DNA from: UBA7672 sp963718145
GTDB taxonomy: Bacteria > Pseudomonadota > Alphaproteobacteria > Caulobacterales > Hyphomonadaceae
Reading direction: 5' to 3'
Assembly: GCA_963718145.1 (NCBI GenBank)
Contig: CAVQYJ010000020.1
Span: forward strand, 372,001 to 436,000
Length of the DNA stretch: 64,000 nucleotides
Under the pieces are notes generated by a model. The model had not been told where the DNA came from. It saw only the letters and a list, made by a program, of their open reading frames with translations, and searched no databases. Position numbers and translations under genes: made by a program. Shown here in pieces: positions 35,240 through 44,356 of this stretch. Every line of letters starts with the position of its first letter. The first letter of the stretch is position 1.

Positions 35240-35331
35240 CGGAATCGTGTCTCGCCTCCGACGGTTGACTTTGAGAGCGTTCCCGCTTCCAAGGAGCGCC
35301 CCCGAAACGCCCTGCCTGGCGACGTTGCGAC

Positions 35332-36054
35332 ATGAAGCTCTTCCCCGCCATCGACCTCAAGGACGGCGTCTGCGTCCGCCTGCTCCGCGGCGAGATGAAG
35401 ACCGCGACATCGTTCAACGACGATCCGGCCGACCAGGCGCTGCGCTTTTCCGCCATGGGGTTCGAACACCTGCACGTGGTCGATCTCAACGGCGCGTTTT
35501 CTGGCGCAAGCGTCAACCATAACGCCGTCGCCTCGATCCTCGACGCCATGCGCTCGCCGGTGCAGCTCGGCGGCGGCATCCGCGACCTGCCCTCGATCGA
35601 GCGCTGGCTCGACGCCGGCATCGCCCGCGTGATCCTCGGCACGGCGGCGGTGCGCGATCCGCAACTCGTGAAGGATGCGGCGAGGCTCTTCCCCGGCCAG
35701 GTGGCGGTCGGCATCGATGCGCGCGACGGACGCGTCGCCGTGCAGGGCTGGGCCGAGACCACCGAAATGCGAGCGCTCGACCTCGCGAAAGCGTTCGAAG
35801 GCTGCGGCGTCGCCGCCCTCATCGTCACCGACATCAGCCGTGACGGCCTCAAGACCGGCGTCAACATCGATCTCACGGGCGCAATGGCCGACGCCGTCTC
35901 GATCCCGGTGATCGCGTCGGGAGGCGTGAAAAGCGTCGATGATCTTCGCGCCCTCAGGGCCCGGCCCGGCCGCCCGATCGAAGGCGCCATCCTCGGCCGC
36001 GCCCTCTATGACGGCGACATCGACCCTACGGAAGCGCTGCTGGCCGTCCGCTGA
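35332..36054 (+). CDS. hisA: Phosphoribosylformimino-5-aminoimidazole carboxamide ribotide isomerase
   Basis: A 240-residue beta/alpha-barrel, close in fold to HisF. Catalytic Asp residues are in the first strand (FPAIDLKDGVCVRLLRG) and in ALIVTDISRDGLKTGVN near 165. It catalyses the Amadori rearrangement of ProFAR in histidine synthesis. The reading frame has no anomalies. hisF would be expected next, but three other genes intervene. Confidence 0.98.
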   Translation: MKLFPAIDLKDGVCVRLLRGEMKTATSFNDDPADQALRFSAMGFEHLHVVDLNGAFSGASVNHNAVASILDAMRSPVQLGGGIRDLPSIERWLDAGIARVILGTAAVRDPQLVKDAARLFPGQVAVGIDARDGRVAVQGWAETTEMRALDLAKAFEGCGVAALIVTDISRDGLKTGVNIDLTGAMADAVSIPVIASGGVKSVDDLRALRARPGRPIEGAILGRALYDGDIDPTEALLAVR

Positions 36055-36121
36055 CCTCTCCTGGCTCTGGCGTTAGCCCCGGGCGGCGCTAGGTTCAAGG
36101 CGTCGACAGGAGACGCCATCC

Positions 36122-37570
36122 ATGAACCTTGCCGAGTATTCCGTTCTCGACGGTCTTGGGCTCGCCGCGCTGGTGAAGAAGCGCGAGGTCAGCCCGCGCG
36201 AACTGGCCGCAACCGCCGCCGCCGCCATCGAAAAATCCAACGCCACGCTCGGCGCTGTAGTGGAGACCTATCCCGACCGGACTGATGGTCTCGATGAATC
36301 GACGCTGGGCGATGGCCCGTTCCGCGGCGTTCCCTTCCTGATCAAGGACGTGTTCGGCCATGAGAAAGGCCGGCTGATCGAGATGGGCTCGCGCCTGTGC
36401 GAAGGCATGGTCGCGACCGCCGACACCAACCTGATGATGCTGTTGAGGAAAGCGGGCGTAAACACGCTCGGCCGCTCCTCGGCGCCGGAATACTCCATGG
36501 CCGCGACAACGGAGAGCGCCCTCTACGGCAATTGTTCCACGCCGTGGAAGAAGGGCTATTCGGCCGGCGGCTCCTCGGGCGGCGCATCTGCCGCGGTCTC
36601 TGCGGGCGTCGTTCCCATCGCGCACTCGTCTGACATCGGCGGGTCGATCCGCATTCCGGCGGCGATGTGCGGGGTCGTCGGCTTCAAGCCGTCGCGCATG
36701 CGCGTCTCGCTCGGTCCGGTGGTGGACGAAGTCGGTTGGGGCTGGTCGATGAATTTCGTCCAGACGCGAACGATGCGCGACGCCGCAGCCATGCTGGACT
36801 GCATCTCTCTCCCCTACCCCGGCGATCCGTTCGTGATCCCCAGGCCCGCTGAAAGCTACGCCAGCCTGCTCGAACGCGCGCCCAAGGGCCTGCGCATCGG
36901 CATCGTCCTCGACCACATCCTCGGCGTCGCGCCCAATGCCGAAGTCGCCGGCGCCGTGCGCCATGTCGGCGAGCGCCTCGCCGGACTGGGCCATCATGTC
37001 GAGATGGCATCGGTTTCGACCGGAGGCGTCGACCTCTCGCCGGTCACGCGCGACCTCTTCTTCTTCGACTTCGACAACCGGCTCGACGGCTATGCGAAAC
37101 GTTCCGGCCGCAAGCCTGGCCCGGACACGCTCGAGCCCACCATCTGGTCGATCTACCAGCGCGCGAAGGAGATCACGCCGGCGCGCTTCACCGCCGCCTG
37201 GGCAGCCGCCAACACGGCGCGGCGCTCGCTCGGCCAGTTCTTCGAGACGTTCGACGTGATGCTCTCCCCGACCACACCCAATGTCGCCGAGCCCTGGGGC
37301 CGCTATGGCCTGTCGCGCGACGACGTCGATTTCGATACGGTTGGAACACGGATCTTCGCGCCCGTGACGCAATACACCCTGCCCCACAACCTGATGGGCA
37401 CGCCGGCGATCTCGCTGCCGCTGGTGATGCACTCGAACGGCCTGCCGATCGGCGTGCAGCTCGCCTCGCGCCCGGCGGACGACCATGTGGTGCTGCAACT
37501 GGCGCGCGCTCTGGAGCAGGAGATGCCTTGGGCCGGGCGCACGCCGCCGCTTCACCTTACGAAACTCTAG
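36122..37570 (+). CDS. Amidase (amidase-signature family)
   Basis: A 482-residue amidase. Catalytic Lys is in VPFLIKDVFGHEKGR near 77; the Gly/Ser core KGYSAGGSSGGASAAVSAGVVP and SSDIGGSIRIPAAMCGVVGFKPS near 145-185 carries the cis-Ser and nucleophile Ser. It belongs to the same broad family as the amidase near dapB, but without the Lys/Pro tail. Substrate unknown. It lies 67 bases after hisA and 42 before the aminotransferase, all on one strand, so the pair may be a small catabolic unit. Confidence 0.9.
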   Translation: MNLAEYSVLDGLGLAALVKKREVSPRELAATAAAAIEKSNATLGAVVETYPDRTDGLDESTLGDGPFRGVPFLIKDVFGHEKGRLIEMGSRLCEGMVATADTNLMMLLRKAGVNTLGRSSAPEYSMAATTESALYGNCSTPWKKGYSAGGSSGGASAAVSAGVVPIAHSSDIGGSIRIPAAMCGVVGFKPSRMRVSLGPVVDEVGWGWSMNFVQTRTMRDAAAMLDCISLPYPGDPFVIPRPAESYASLLERAPKGLRIGIVLDHILGVAPNAEVAGAVRHVGERLAGLGHHVEMASVSTGGVDLSPVTRDLFFFDFDNRLDGYAKRSGRKPGPDTLEPTIWSIYQRAKEITPARFTAAWAAANTARRSLGQFFETFDVMLSPTTPNVAEPWGRYGLSRDDVDFDTVGTRIFAPVTQYTLPHNLMGTPAISLPLVMHSNGLPIGVQLASRPADDHVVLQLARALEQEMPWAGRTPPLHLTKL

Positions 37571-37612
37571 GACCCCTTGCGGGCCCTGCTCGGGCGGCGC
37601 CAGACTTGCGAC

Positions 37613-38929
37613 ATGGCCGAACGTTCAAATTCTCTCGACGCCTTCTGGATGCCGTTCACCCCGAACCGCGCCTTCAAGGCCGATCCCCGCATGATCTCGC
37701 GCGCCGAGGGCATGCACTACACCACCCCCGACGGCCGCCAGATTCTCGACGGGACCGCCGGTCTCTGGTGCGTCGGCGCCGGCCATGCCCGCCCGAAAAT
37801 CGTGAAGGCGATCCAGCGCGCCGCGGCGGAGCTCGACTACTCCACCACCTTCAACCTCGGCCATCCGCTCGCCTTCGAGTTCGCCAACCGACTCGCAGGA
37901 GTTCTGCCGAAAGGCATGGACCGCATCGCCTTCACCAATTCCGGATCGGAAAGCGCCGACACCGCCCTGAAGATGGCGCTGGCCTACCAGAAGGCGCGAG
38001 GCAAGCCCGGCAAGTTCCGCCTGATCGGGCGCGAGCGGGGCTATCATGGCGTCAATTTCGGTGGATTGTCTGTCGGCGGCATCGGCCGCAACCGCGCAGC
38101 CTTCGGCCCGCTGGTCGGCGGCGTCGACCACCTGCCGCACACGCTCGACATCTCGCGCAACGCTTTCTCGCGCGGACAGCCGGAGCATGGCGTTGAATAT
38201 GCCGATGCGCTGGAGCGGCTGATCCTGCTGCACGACGCCTCGAGCATCGCCGCGGTGATGGTCGAGCCGGTCGCGGGCTCGACCGGCGTGATCATCCCGC
38301 CGAAAGGCTATCTCCAGCGCCTGCGCGAGCTGTGCGCCAAGCACGACATCCTGCTGATCTATGACGAGGTCATCACCGGCTTCGGACGCCTCGGCGCGCC
38401 GTTCGCCGCGCAGTATTTCGATGTGCGGCCGGACATTCTCACCATGGCCAAGGCCATCACCAACGCGTCCGTGCCCATGGGCGCCGTCGCCGCCTCACGC
38501 GAAATCTACGACACGATCCTCGACGCCTCCGACACGCCGATCGAATTCTTCCACGGCTACACGACCAGCGGCCATCCCCTCGCCTGCGCCGCCGGCATCG
38601 CCACTCTGGACACCTTCGCCGAGGACCGGCTGTTCGAACGCGCCAACAGCCTCGCGCCCTATTGGGAAGACGCGCTGCATTCGCTGAAGGACGCACGGCA
38701 CGTCATCGACATCCGCAATCTCGGCCTCATCGGCGGCATCGAGCTGGCGCCGCGCCCTGGCGCTCCGACGGCCCGTGCGCTGGAGGTCTTCCGGGCCTGT
38801 TTCGACGCCGGCGTGCTTGTCCGCGTCACGGGCGATATCATCGCCCTCTCGCCTCCCCTGATCATCGAGAAGAGCCAGATCGACCAGATCGCCGACACGA
38901 TCCGGGCGGCCCTGCAGAAGATCGATTAG
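37613..38929 (+). CDS. Class III aminotransferase, beta-alanine:pyruvate (omega-amino acid) type
   Basis: A 438-residue PLP enzyme from ATG 37613 (MAERSNSLDAFWMPFTPNRAFK). The FWMPFTPNR opening is characteristic of the omega-amino acid:pyruvate group. Other landmarks: TNSGSESADTALKMALAYQ near 100, ERGYHGVNFGGLSVGG near 135, the cofactor segment LLIYDEVITGFGRLG near 245 and the PLP Lys in DILTMAKAITNASVPMGAV near 280. With the upstream amidase it could use the amine released from a beta- or omega-amino acid amide (inference). Confidence 0.9.
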   Translation: MAERSNSLDAFWMPFTPNRAFKADPRMISRAEGMHYTTPDGRQILDGTAGLWCVGAGHARPKIVKAIQRAAAELDYSTTFNLGHPLAFEFANRLAGVLPKGMDRIAFTNSGSESADTALKMALAYQKARGKPGKFRLIGRERGYHGVNFGGLSVGGIGRNRAAFGPLVGGVDHLPHTLDISRNAFSRGQPEHGVEYADALERLILLHDASSIAAVMVEPVAGSTGVIIPPKGYLQRLRELCAKHDILLIYDEVITGFGRLGAPFAAQYFDVRPDILTMAKAITNASVPMGAVAASREIYDTILDASDTPIEFFHGYTTSGHPLACAAGIATLDTFAEDRLFERANSLAPYWEDALHSLKDARHVIDIRNLGLIGGIELAPRPGAPTARALEVFRACFDAGVLVRVTGDIIALSPPLIIEKSQIDQIADTIRAALQKID

Positions 38930-38955
38930 CGTCCGACGGTCTCGGCGTCGCCGCC

Positions 38956-39492
38956 CTATCTTGGCGGGTAGTTCGGCGACTTGTAGATGCCCATCGAGGT
39001 AAGGTTCGGCTTGAACTTCTTGTGGCAGCTCTCGCAGGCGGCGACGAGCTTGTCGCCGGCGTCATTGAGCCCTTTCACGTCCTTGGTCTGCGCTGCACCC
39101 AGCGCATACATGCCGGCCGTGCTCATCTCGTCGGCGAACGCCTTCCATTCCGGGTCGACCACCCAGTCGGCGTCGTTGGGACCGTTGCCGGCGAGCTGGA
39201 TCAGCTTGCCGCTCACCGCCATCTGGTAGGCATTGTATTCCGCCTCGCGCCAGCCCTCTTCCGACGCAGGCGGCGCATAGGCGTCGAGCCACAGCGGTTC
39301 GGACGCATGATCCACCAGCGCCACCATCACCGCGTTGATGCTGACCGGGAGCGTGATGGGCGGCGCGGACGCGACGGTTGCCGGGGCCGGCGCAACCGCC
39401 AGCGCCGTCTCGGCTGGGCCGTCAGGCGTGCACCCGCAAAGCAGCGCGGCGCCAAAAGCGGCGGTGGCCGTCGAAGTCAGGGAACGCAGCAT
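38956..39492 (-). CDS. Cytochrome c'-like (class II c-type) lipoprotein
   Basis: From ATG 39492 (MLRSLTSTATAAFGAALLCGC), with GGAGG five bases upstream: a lipoprotein signal with Cys lipobox, an Ala/Pro/Val linker, and about 120 residues of helix ending ACESCHKKFKP. The single CxxCH near the C-terminus is the haem site of class II (c'/c556-type) cytochromes. Expected in the periplasm, anchored by lipid. It is transcribed against its neighbours and divergent from hisF. Confidence 0.82.
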   Translation of the reverse strand: MLRSLTSTATAAFGAALLCGCTPDGPAETALAVAPAPATVASAPPITLPVSINAVMVALVDHASEPLWLDAYAPPASEEGWREAEYNAYQMAVSGKLIQLAGNGPNDADWVVDPEWKAFADEMSTAGMYALGAAQTKDVKGLNDAGDKLVAACESCHKKFKPNLTSMGIYKSPNYPPR

Positions 39493-39652
39493 CAGAGCCT
39501 CCATCCTGCAGTCGATGAAGGGTAGTCACGCACCCCTGTCGCGCCGTTTGATCTGCCTCAAAACGGGCGCCGGTCCGCCAGACCGGCAGCGCCCCGCCCC
39601 GTTGACGCCTGCCCTGCCCCGCGCGACTAAAGGCTCATGCTCAAAGATCCCC

Positions 39653-40420
39653 ATGCTTAAAGTCCGCGTCATCCCCTGTCTGGACGTGAAGGACGGGCGC
39701 ACCGTGAAGGGCGTCAACTTCGTCGACCTGCGCGACGCCGGCGATCCGGTGGCGCTGGCGCGCGCCTATGATGCGCAGGGGGCGGATGAGCTCTGCTTCC
39801 TCGACATCACCGCATCGGTCGAAGGGCGCGGAGCGATGATCGGCGTGATCGAGCGGACGGCCGACGCCTGCTTCATGCCGCTGACGGTCGGAGGAGGCGT
39901 GCGCTCGCCAGATGACATGGTGGCCATGCTGAAGGCCGGCGCCGACAAGGTCGCGATCAACACGGCGGCGGTGCTGGAGCCCGAGATCCTCACCCGCTGC
40001 GCCCGGAAAGTTGGCGCCCAGGCGGTGGTCATGGCGCTCGACGTGCGGCGCGAGGGGGAGAGCTGGGGCGTCTATACCCATGGCGGGCGGAAAAGCGCCG
40101 GTCTCGACGCCATTGCCTTCGCCAAGCGCGCGGCGGAGCTGGGCGCAGGTGAAATCCTCTTAACCTCGATGGACCGGGACGGGACGAAGACGGGCTATGA
40201 CATAGAGCTGCTGCGTGCGGTGCGCGGTGTGGTGCGCGTTCCGGTGGTGGCGTCGGGGGGCGCGGGGAGCGTGGAGCATATGGCGCAGGCGGTGGTGGAG
40301 GGGCGCGCGGATGCGGTGCTTGCGGCTTCGGTGTTCCACTTCGGGGAGGCGACGGTGAGCGATGCGAAGCGCGCGCTCGCGGCGGCGGGCGCGCCGGTGC
40401 GGATGGTGGTGGAGGCGTAG
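39653..40420 (+). CDS. hisF: Imidazole glycerol phosphate synthase, cyclase subunit HisF
   Basis: A 255-residue beta/alpha-barrel from ATG 39653 (MLKVRVIPCLDVKDGRTVKG); the frame extends upstream by 106 codons, but these overlap the divergent cytochrome start and are not part of HisF. Catalytic Asp residues are in CLDVKDG and LLTSMDRDGTKTGYD near 130. It uses HisH-derived ammonia to form IGP and AICAR. The stop codon is directly followed by the hisE ATG. Confidence 0.97.
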   Translation: MLKVRVIPCLDVKDGRTVKGVNFVDLRDAGDPVALARAYDAQGADELCFLDITASVEGRGAMIGVIERTADACFMPLTVGGGVRSPDDMVAMLKAGADKVAINTAAVLEPEILTRCARKVGAQAVVMALDVRREGESWGVYTHGGRKSAGLDAIAFAKRAAELGAGEILLTSMDRDGTKTGYDIELLRAVRGVVRVPVVASGGAGSVEHMAQAVVEGRADAVLAASVFHFGEATVSDAKRALAAAGAPVRMVVEA

Positions 40421-40783
40421 ATGGCAGGCGATGCGCAGCAGCATGAGCCGCTGGGTCCGGGCGCGTATCTGGGCGAGGTGCTGCAGGAGCTGGCGAAGGT
40501 GATCGATGCGCGCGCGGGGGGCGATCCGCAGGCGTCGTGGACGGCGAAGCTGCTGGCGGGGGGGCCGCAGGCGACGGCGAAGAAGCTGGGCGAGGAAGCG
40601 GTCGAGACGGTGATCGCCGTGTCGGCGCAGGGCGATGCGGAGGTAGCGAGCGAGAGCGCCGACCTGCTCTATCACCTGCTGGTGGCGCTGCGCTCGCGTG
40701 GGGTGTCGCTGGATGCGGTGGCGAAGGCGCTGGCGTCGCGACAAAGCAAGTCCGGCCTCGCCGAAAAAGCGTCGCGGCCCTGA
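40421..40783 (+). CDS. hisE: Phosphoribosyl-ATP pyrophosphatase
   Basis: A 120-residue all-alpha MazG-like enzyme catalysing the second step of histidine synthesis. AKLLAGGPQATAKKLGEEAVETVIAVSAQGD, interrupted here by the family's acidic helix, and ESADLLYHLLVALRSRG hold the acidic Mg2+-binding residues. It is fused to no other domain (hisI is separate and absent here) and begins immediately after the hisF stop, so it is translationally linked to hisF. Confidence 0.96.
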   Translation: MAGDAQQHEPLGPGAYLGEVLQELAKVIDARAGGDPQASWTAKLLAGGPQATAKKLGEEAVETVIAVSAQGDAEVASESADLLYHLLVALRSRGVSLDAVAKALASRQSKSGLAEKASRP

Positions 40784-40850
40784 AGCGAGCTTCGGGCTGT
40801 CGCCCGCTCTCCCCCAGTGATAAGACGCCGGAACTCAACAGGAGGGCCCG

Positions 40851-42527
40851 ATGCGCTTCGCTCGCCTCGCCGTCGTTTCGATCGCCACGGCTTGTCTCGC
40901 CATCTCGTGCGCGCGACCGCCCGAGACGGAAGCGCAGCTTGTCGCCCGCGCCGGCGCGCCGCTTTTCAAGGGCATGGGCGACTTCCATCGCGTGATCCAG
41001 ACGAAGGAGCCCGGCGCGCAGAGGTATTTCGACCAAGGCATGATGTTGGCCTTCGGGTTCAACCATGCCGAGGCGATCCGCTCGTTCCGGGCGGCGCAGA
41101 AGCTCGATCCCACCTGCGCCATGTGTTTCTGGGGCGAGGCGCTCGCGACCGGACCCAACATCAACGTGACCGCCAAGGGCAAGGCGATCATGTCGAAGGA
41201 CGAACAGCTCGCGGCTTTCAAGGCGCTCGAGGAAGCCGTCGCGCTCACGGAAGGGCGGCCACAGGTTGAGCGCGACCTGATCCAGGCGCTGACGAAGAGA
41301 TATTCTCCGCAACCGGTCGATGACCGCTCGGCGCTGGACGACGCCTATGCAAAGGCGCTGGGCGAACTCGTCGATACCTACCCAGCCGATGACGACATCG
41401 CGGCGATGTATTCCGAGGCGTGGATGAACACCATGCCGTGGAACTACTGGTCAGACGCGGAAACGCCCCGGCCGGAGATCGTGCCGGTGATCGCGGCGCT
41501 GGAAGGCGTGATTGCGCGCAGCCCGAGGCATCCGCTGGCGCTGCACCTCTACATACACGCAATGGAAGCTTCGGCCACGCCAGGCAAGGCCGAGGTCGCG
41601 GCGGACACGCTCTATACGCTGGCGCCCGGATCGGGGCACCTGGTGCACATGCCGGCGCATATCTACTGGCGCGTCGGGCGCTACAATGATGCAGCAAAGG
41701 CCAACATCGAGGCAGCGAAGGTCGATGAGGACTACATCGCCCAGTGCAATGCGCAGGGCTTTTATCCGGCGATGTATTATCCGCACAACATCCACTTCCT
41801 GTGGTCGGCGGCGTCGATGCAGGGACAGAGCAAGATCTCGATCGAGGCGGCGCGGAAACTCGCAGCGAATGTCCGCATGGAGCAGATCGACCAGTTTCCA
41901 ACGGTGGAGTTCTTCCACACCATCCCGCTTCTGGCGCTGGTGCAGTTCGGGCGCTGGGACGAGATTCTGGCCGAGCCGCAGCCCAAGGCCGACCTCGCCT
42001 ACTCCAACGCCATCTGGCGCTACGCGCGGGGCGTCGCCTTCTCGGCCAAGGGAGACGTCAAAGCAGCGAAGGCCGAGCAGGCGGCTTTCCGGCCGCTCAA
42101 GACCAATCCGAAAATCATGGTTCTGGACGGCGGCGACTATCCCGCCAGCCAGCTTCTCGCGATCGCCGACGATCTTCTCGCCGGCGAGATCGCGACAGCG
42201 TCCGGGGATGCCCGGACAGCGATCGCGAAATTCGAGTCAGCGGTGAAGGGCCAGGACGCCCTGCCCTATACCGAACCTCCCTTCTGGTATTACCCCACCC
42301 GCCAGTCGCTGGGCGAAGCACTGATGAGCGCGAAGAAATACAAGGAGGCCGAGGCGGTCTACCGCAAGGACCTCGATGCCTATCCGCACAATGGCTGGTC
42401 GACGTTCGGCCTGGTCCAGGCGCTGGAGGCGCAAAAGAAGACCGAGGACGCCAAGATGGCGCGCGAGGAATTCATGATGCAGTGGCAGTTCGCGGACATC
42501 GAGCTGAGGGGATCGCGGGCGCGCTAA
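40851..42527 (+). CDS. TPR-repeat lipoprotein
   Basis: A 558-residue protein with a lipoprotein-type signal (MRFARLAVVSIATACLAISC, lipobox Cys at 20). The body has TPR-like helix pairs: GMMLAFGFNHAEAIRSFRAAQKLDP near 65 and YPTRQSLGEALMSAKKYKEAEAVYRKDLDAYP near 480, with an aromatic middle (YWRVGRYNDAAKANIEAAKVDEDYI). Proteins of this layout are common in marine and soil Proteobacteria and unassigned. It overlaps the Smr gene by four bases, tail to tail. Confidence 0.82.
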   Translation: MRFARLAVVSIATACLAISCARPPETEAQLVARAGAPLFKGMGDFHRVIQTKEPGAQRYFDQGMMLAFGFNHAEAIRSFRAAQKLDPTCAMCFWGEALATGPNINVTAKGKAIMSKDEQLAAFKALEEAVALTEGRPQVERDLIQALTKRYSPQPVDDRSALDDAYAKALGELVDTYPADDDIAAMYSEAWMNTMPWNYWSDAETPRPEIVPVIAALEGVIARSPRHPLALHLYIHAMEASATPGKAEVAADTLYTLAPGSGHLVHMPAHIYWRVGRYNDAAKANIEAAKVDEDYIAQCNAQGFYPAMYYPHNIHFLWSAASMQGQSKISIEAARKLAANVRMEQIDQFPTVEFFHTIPLLALVQFGRWDEILAEPQPKADLAYSNAIWRYARGVAFSAKGDVKAAKAEQAAFRPLKTNPKIMVLDGGDYPASQLLAIADDLLAGEIATASGDARTAIAKFESAVKGQDALPYTEPPFWYYPTRQSLGEALMSAKKYKEAEAVYRKDLDAYPHNGWSTFGLVQALEAQKKTEDAKMAREEFMMQWQFADIELRGSRAR

Positions 42528-43030
42528 CGCTTCGGCGACCGCAGGAAGATGTAGCTCGCGCCCTCCCCGCCATGGCGCGGATGGGCTCGAGCGTGGCCGG
42601 CGACTACCGGGCGTAAGGCGGGGTCGGCGATCCAGTCATTCAGCCGTGCGCGCAAAACGCCGGTCCCCAGACGGCCCTTTCCTGTGATCACCAGCACACA
42701 GCGCGCGCCAGAGGCGGCTTGGCGCAGGATGAACTCGGCGAGTTCGCGATGGGCGGTGTCCTGGGTGTGGCCATGCAGGTCGAGCTTGCCATCGATCTCC
42801 ATCTGGCCGCGGCGGATGCGGCGCTGGCCGGAAAGGTCTTCAGGCGGACCCGCGCGGCGGACCGGGCGAGGCGGTTCCGTAACCCGCGCCGATTTGGGCG
42901 CCGCGGTCGCGCCGCCGGCCGGCGGGGCCGGCTGGTCCTCAAGCTCGACGGTACGCCCCGGCGCCAGCCGCACGGTGCGGGCGACACGAGCCCACAGCCG
43001 GCGTTCCTCGGATGACAGTCGGCGGCTCAT
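42524..43030 (-). CDS. Smr-domain protein
   Basis: A 168-residue protein with an Arg/Pro-rich N-terminal half and a C-terminal Smr domain: KLDLHGHTQDTAHRELAEFILRQ, then CVLVITGKGRLGTGVLRARLNDWI and HPRHGGEGASYIFLR. The DxHG and TGxG elements are those of MutS2-type Smr endonuclease/RNA-binding domains. Stand-alone Smr proteins of this kind may act in RNA or ribosome quality control; function here is unproven. Confidence 0.87.
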   Translation of the reverse strand: MSRRLSSEERRLWARVARTVRLAPGRTVELEDQPAPPAGGATAAPKSARVTEPPRPVRRAGPPEDLSGQRRIRRGQMEIDGKLDLHGHTQDTAHRELAEFILRQAASGARCVLVITGKGRLGTGVLRARLNDWIADPALRPVVAGHARAHPRHGGEGASYIFLRSPKR

Positions 43031-43068
43031 GGCGGCGGGATAGCACGGGACGGGTTACGAAAGCCTCG

Positions 43069-43677
43069 CTAGGAAGCAGTCGCCACCTCGTCGAGCAGCC
43101 AGTTCGGATCCTGGCTCTTCAGCGAGCGCTTGAACGTCCAGATCTCCCTGGCCGGGCGCATGGTGTCGCCATCACTGAGTTCGCTTTCGAAAGAGACGGC
43201 CACGCGGGCCATGCCCGCCTCGTCCAGCGAGGCCTCGACGATTCGGGCTTGGCGCAGACGGACCAGGCGCATGGGCTCGGCGCCGGTCTTCTGGCGTTCG
43301 TCGATGGCGGCGGTGTACGCTTCGTACACATCGTCATCAACGAGTGTGCGCAGGGCGTTGCGATCGCCCTCGGCATAGGCGTTGACGATCATCTCATAGG
43401 CGCGCCGGGCGCCCTTGGTGAAATCATCCGGGCTGAAGCTCGCATCCACATTGGCGATCGATTCCAGGCCCCCGGCGGCAGGCCCGGTGAAAGCGGCGCG
43501 AAGGCGCGGACGCTCTTCCTCGGCCGGGGCTTCGTCCTCGCGCTCGGTCGGACGGGCGACAGCTTCCTTGAAGCGGCGCGCGGGCTGTTCATGCCCGGTT
43601 TTCTGACCCAGCACGGCGTAGAGCCGGGAGATCACAAAGACCGCGATAACCGCCAGGATGATGAGTTCAATATTCAC
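43069..43677 (-). CDS. Tim44-like domain protein (TimA-type), membrane anchored
   Basis: A 202-residue protein: one N-terminal membrane helix (MNIELIILAVIAVFVISRLYAVLG), a charged linker and a Tim44-like domain (about 80-200) with FTKGARRAYEMIVNAYAEGDRNALRTLVDDDVYE. In alphaproteobacteria this gene is typically next to secB, as here (divergent across 159 bp), and near the origin. The family is related to the mitochondrial Tim44 import factor; its bacterial role is not settled. Confidence 0.88.
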   Translation of the reverse strand: MNIELIILAVIAVFVISRLYAVLGQKTGHEQPARRFKEAVARPTEREDEAPAEEERPRLRAAFTGPAAGGLESIANVDASFSPDDFTKGARRAYEMIVNAYAEGDRNALRTLVDDDVYEAYTAAIDERQKTGAEPMRLVRLRQARIVEASLDEAGMARVAVSFESELSDGDTMRPAREIWTFKRSLKSQDPNWLLDEVATAS

Positions 43678-43836
43678 GCAACGCCTTCAAAGTCGTGGAC
43701 GGCGAAGGAGACACATATCTCCCTCCTTTGTCCAATATAGACACAAAACCCAGCAAGTCAGCCCGCAGTTGCGAGGGTAGCGTGAGCGTGATAGCGGCCC
43801 AGCCTTCACAGGATGCCAAGATCGGACCGGAAAATC

Positions 43837-44334
43837 ATGTCAGACGCGCCTTCTCCGGACCAGCAGGATGGCGATGCTGCCGCAGCTGCGCCCGTGATCA
43901 GGGTGCTCGCCCAGTATGTGAAAGACCTTTCATTCGAGAACCCGGGCGTGTTTTCCGCGCAGCAAGGCGGCCCTGCCCCTGAGATCGAGCTCGGCATCGA
44001 CGTGAGAGTGGAACCCGGCCCGCCGGCAGATTCCATTTTTGCGGTGGAGTTGCGCCTCTCTGCCAAGGCCAAACGCCAGGACGCCGTCGTCTTCATTTGC
44101 GAACTGGTCTATGCGGGCGTCTTCCAGCTTCAGGACGCGCGTCGCGATGACGTGGAGCCAATGCTCCTCATCGAATGTCCTCGCCTGCTTTTCCCGTTCG
44201 CGCGCCGGATCATTTTCGACATCACACGCGAAGGCGGGCATCCGCCGCTCATGGTCGATCCCATCGACTTTGTAGGGCTATATCGCCAGCAGCGGATCCG
44301 AGCCGAGGCTGAAGCAGGGGCCCAGCAAGCCTAG
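43837..44334 (+). CDS. secB: Protein-export chaperone SecB
   Basis: A 165-residue SecB from ATG 43837 (MSDAPSPDQQDGDAAAAAP); the frame extends eight codons upstream but this start suits the family. YVKDLSFENPGVF near 30, FICELVYAGVFQL near 90 and LLIECPRLLFPFARRIIFDITREGGHPPLMVDPIDFVGLY (the conserved core, in parts) are diagnostic. SecB holds preproteins unfolded for SecA. Convergent with dnaQ, with a 22-base gap. Confidence 0.96.
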   Translation: MSDAPSPDQQDGDAAAAAPVIRVLAQYVKDLSFENPGVFSAQQGGPAPEIELGIDVRVEPGPPADSIFAVELRLSAKAKRQDAVVFICELVYAGVFQLQDARRDDVEPMLLIECPRLLFPFARRIIFDITREGGHPPLMVDPIDFVGLYRQQRIRAEAEAGAQQA

Positions 44335-44356
44335 TTTCTGGCTGAGTGCCGCAGCG

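Noticed and set aside
39335..39652. 106-codon extension upstream of hisF
   Set aside because: HisF aligns from MLKVRVIPCLDV; the extra part runs antisense through the 5' end of the cytochrome gene.
40778..40796. GAAGC-ga-GCTTC hairpin after hisE
   Set aside because: A two-base loop is too tight and there is no T-run; probably chance.
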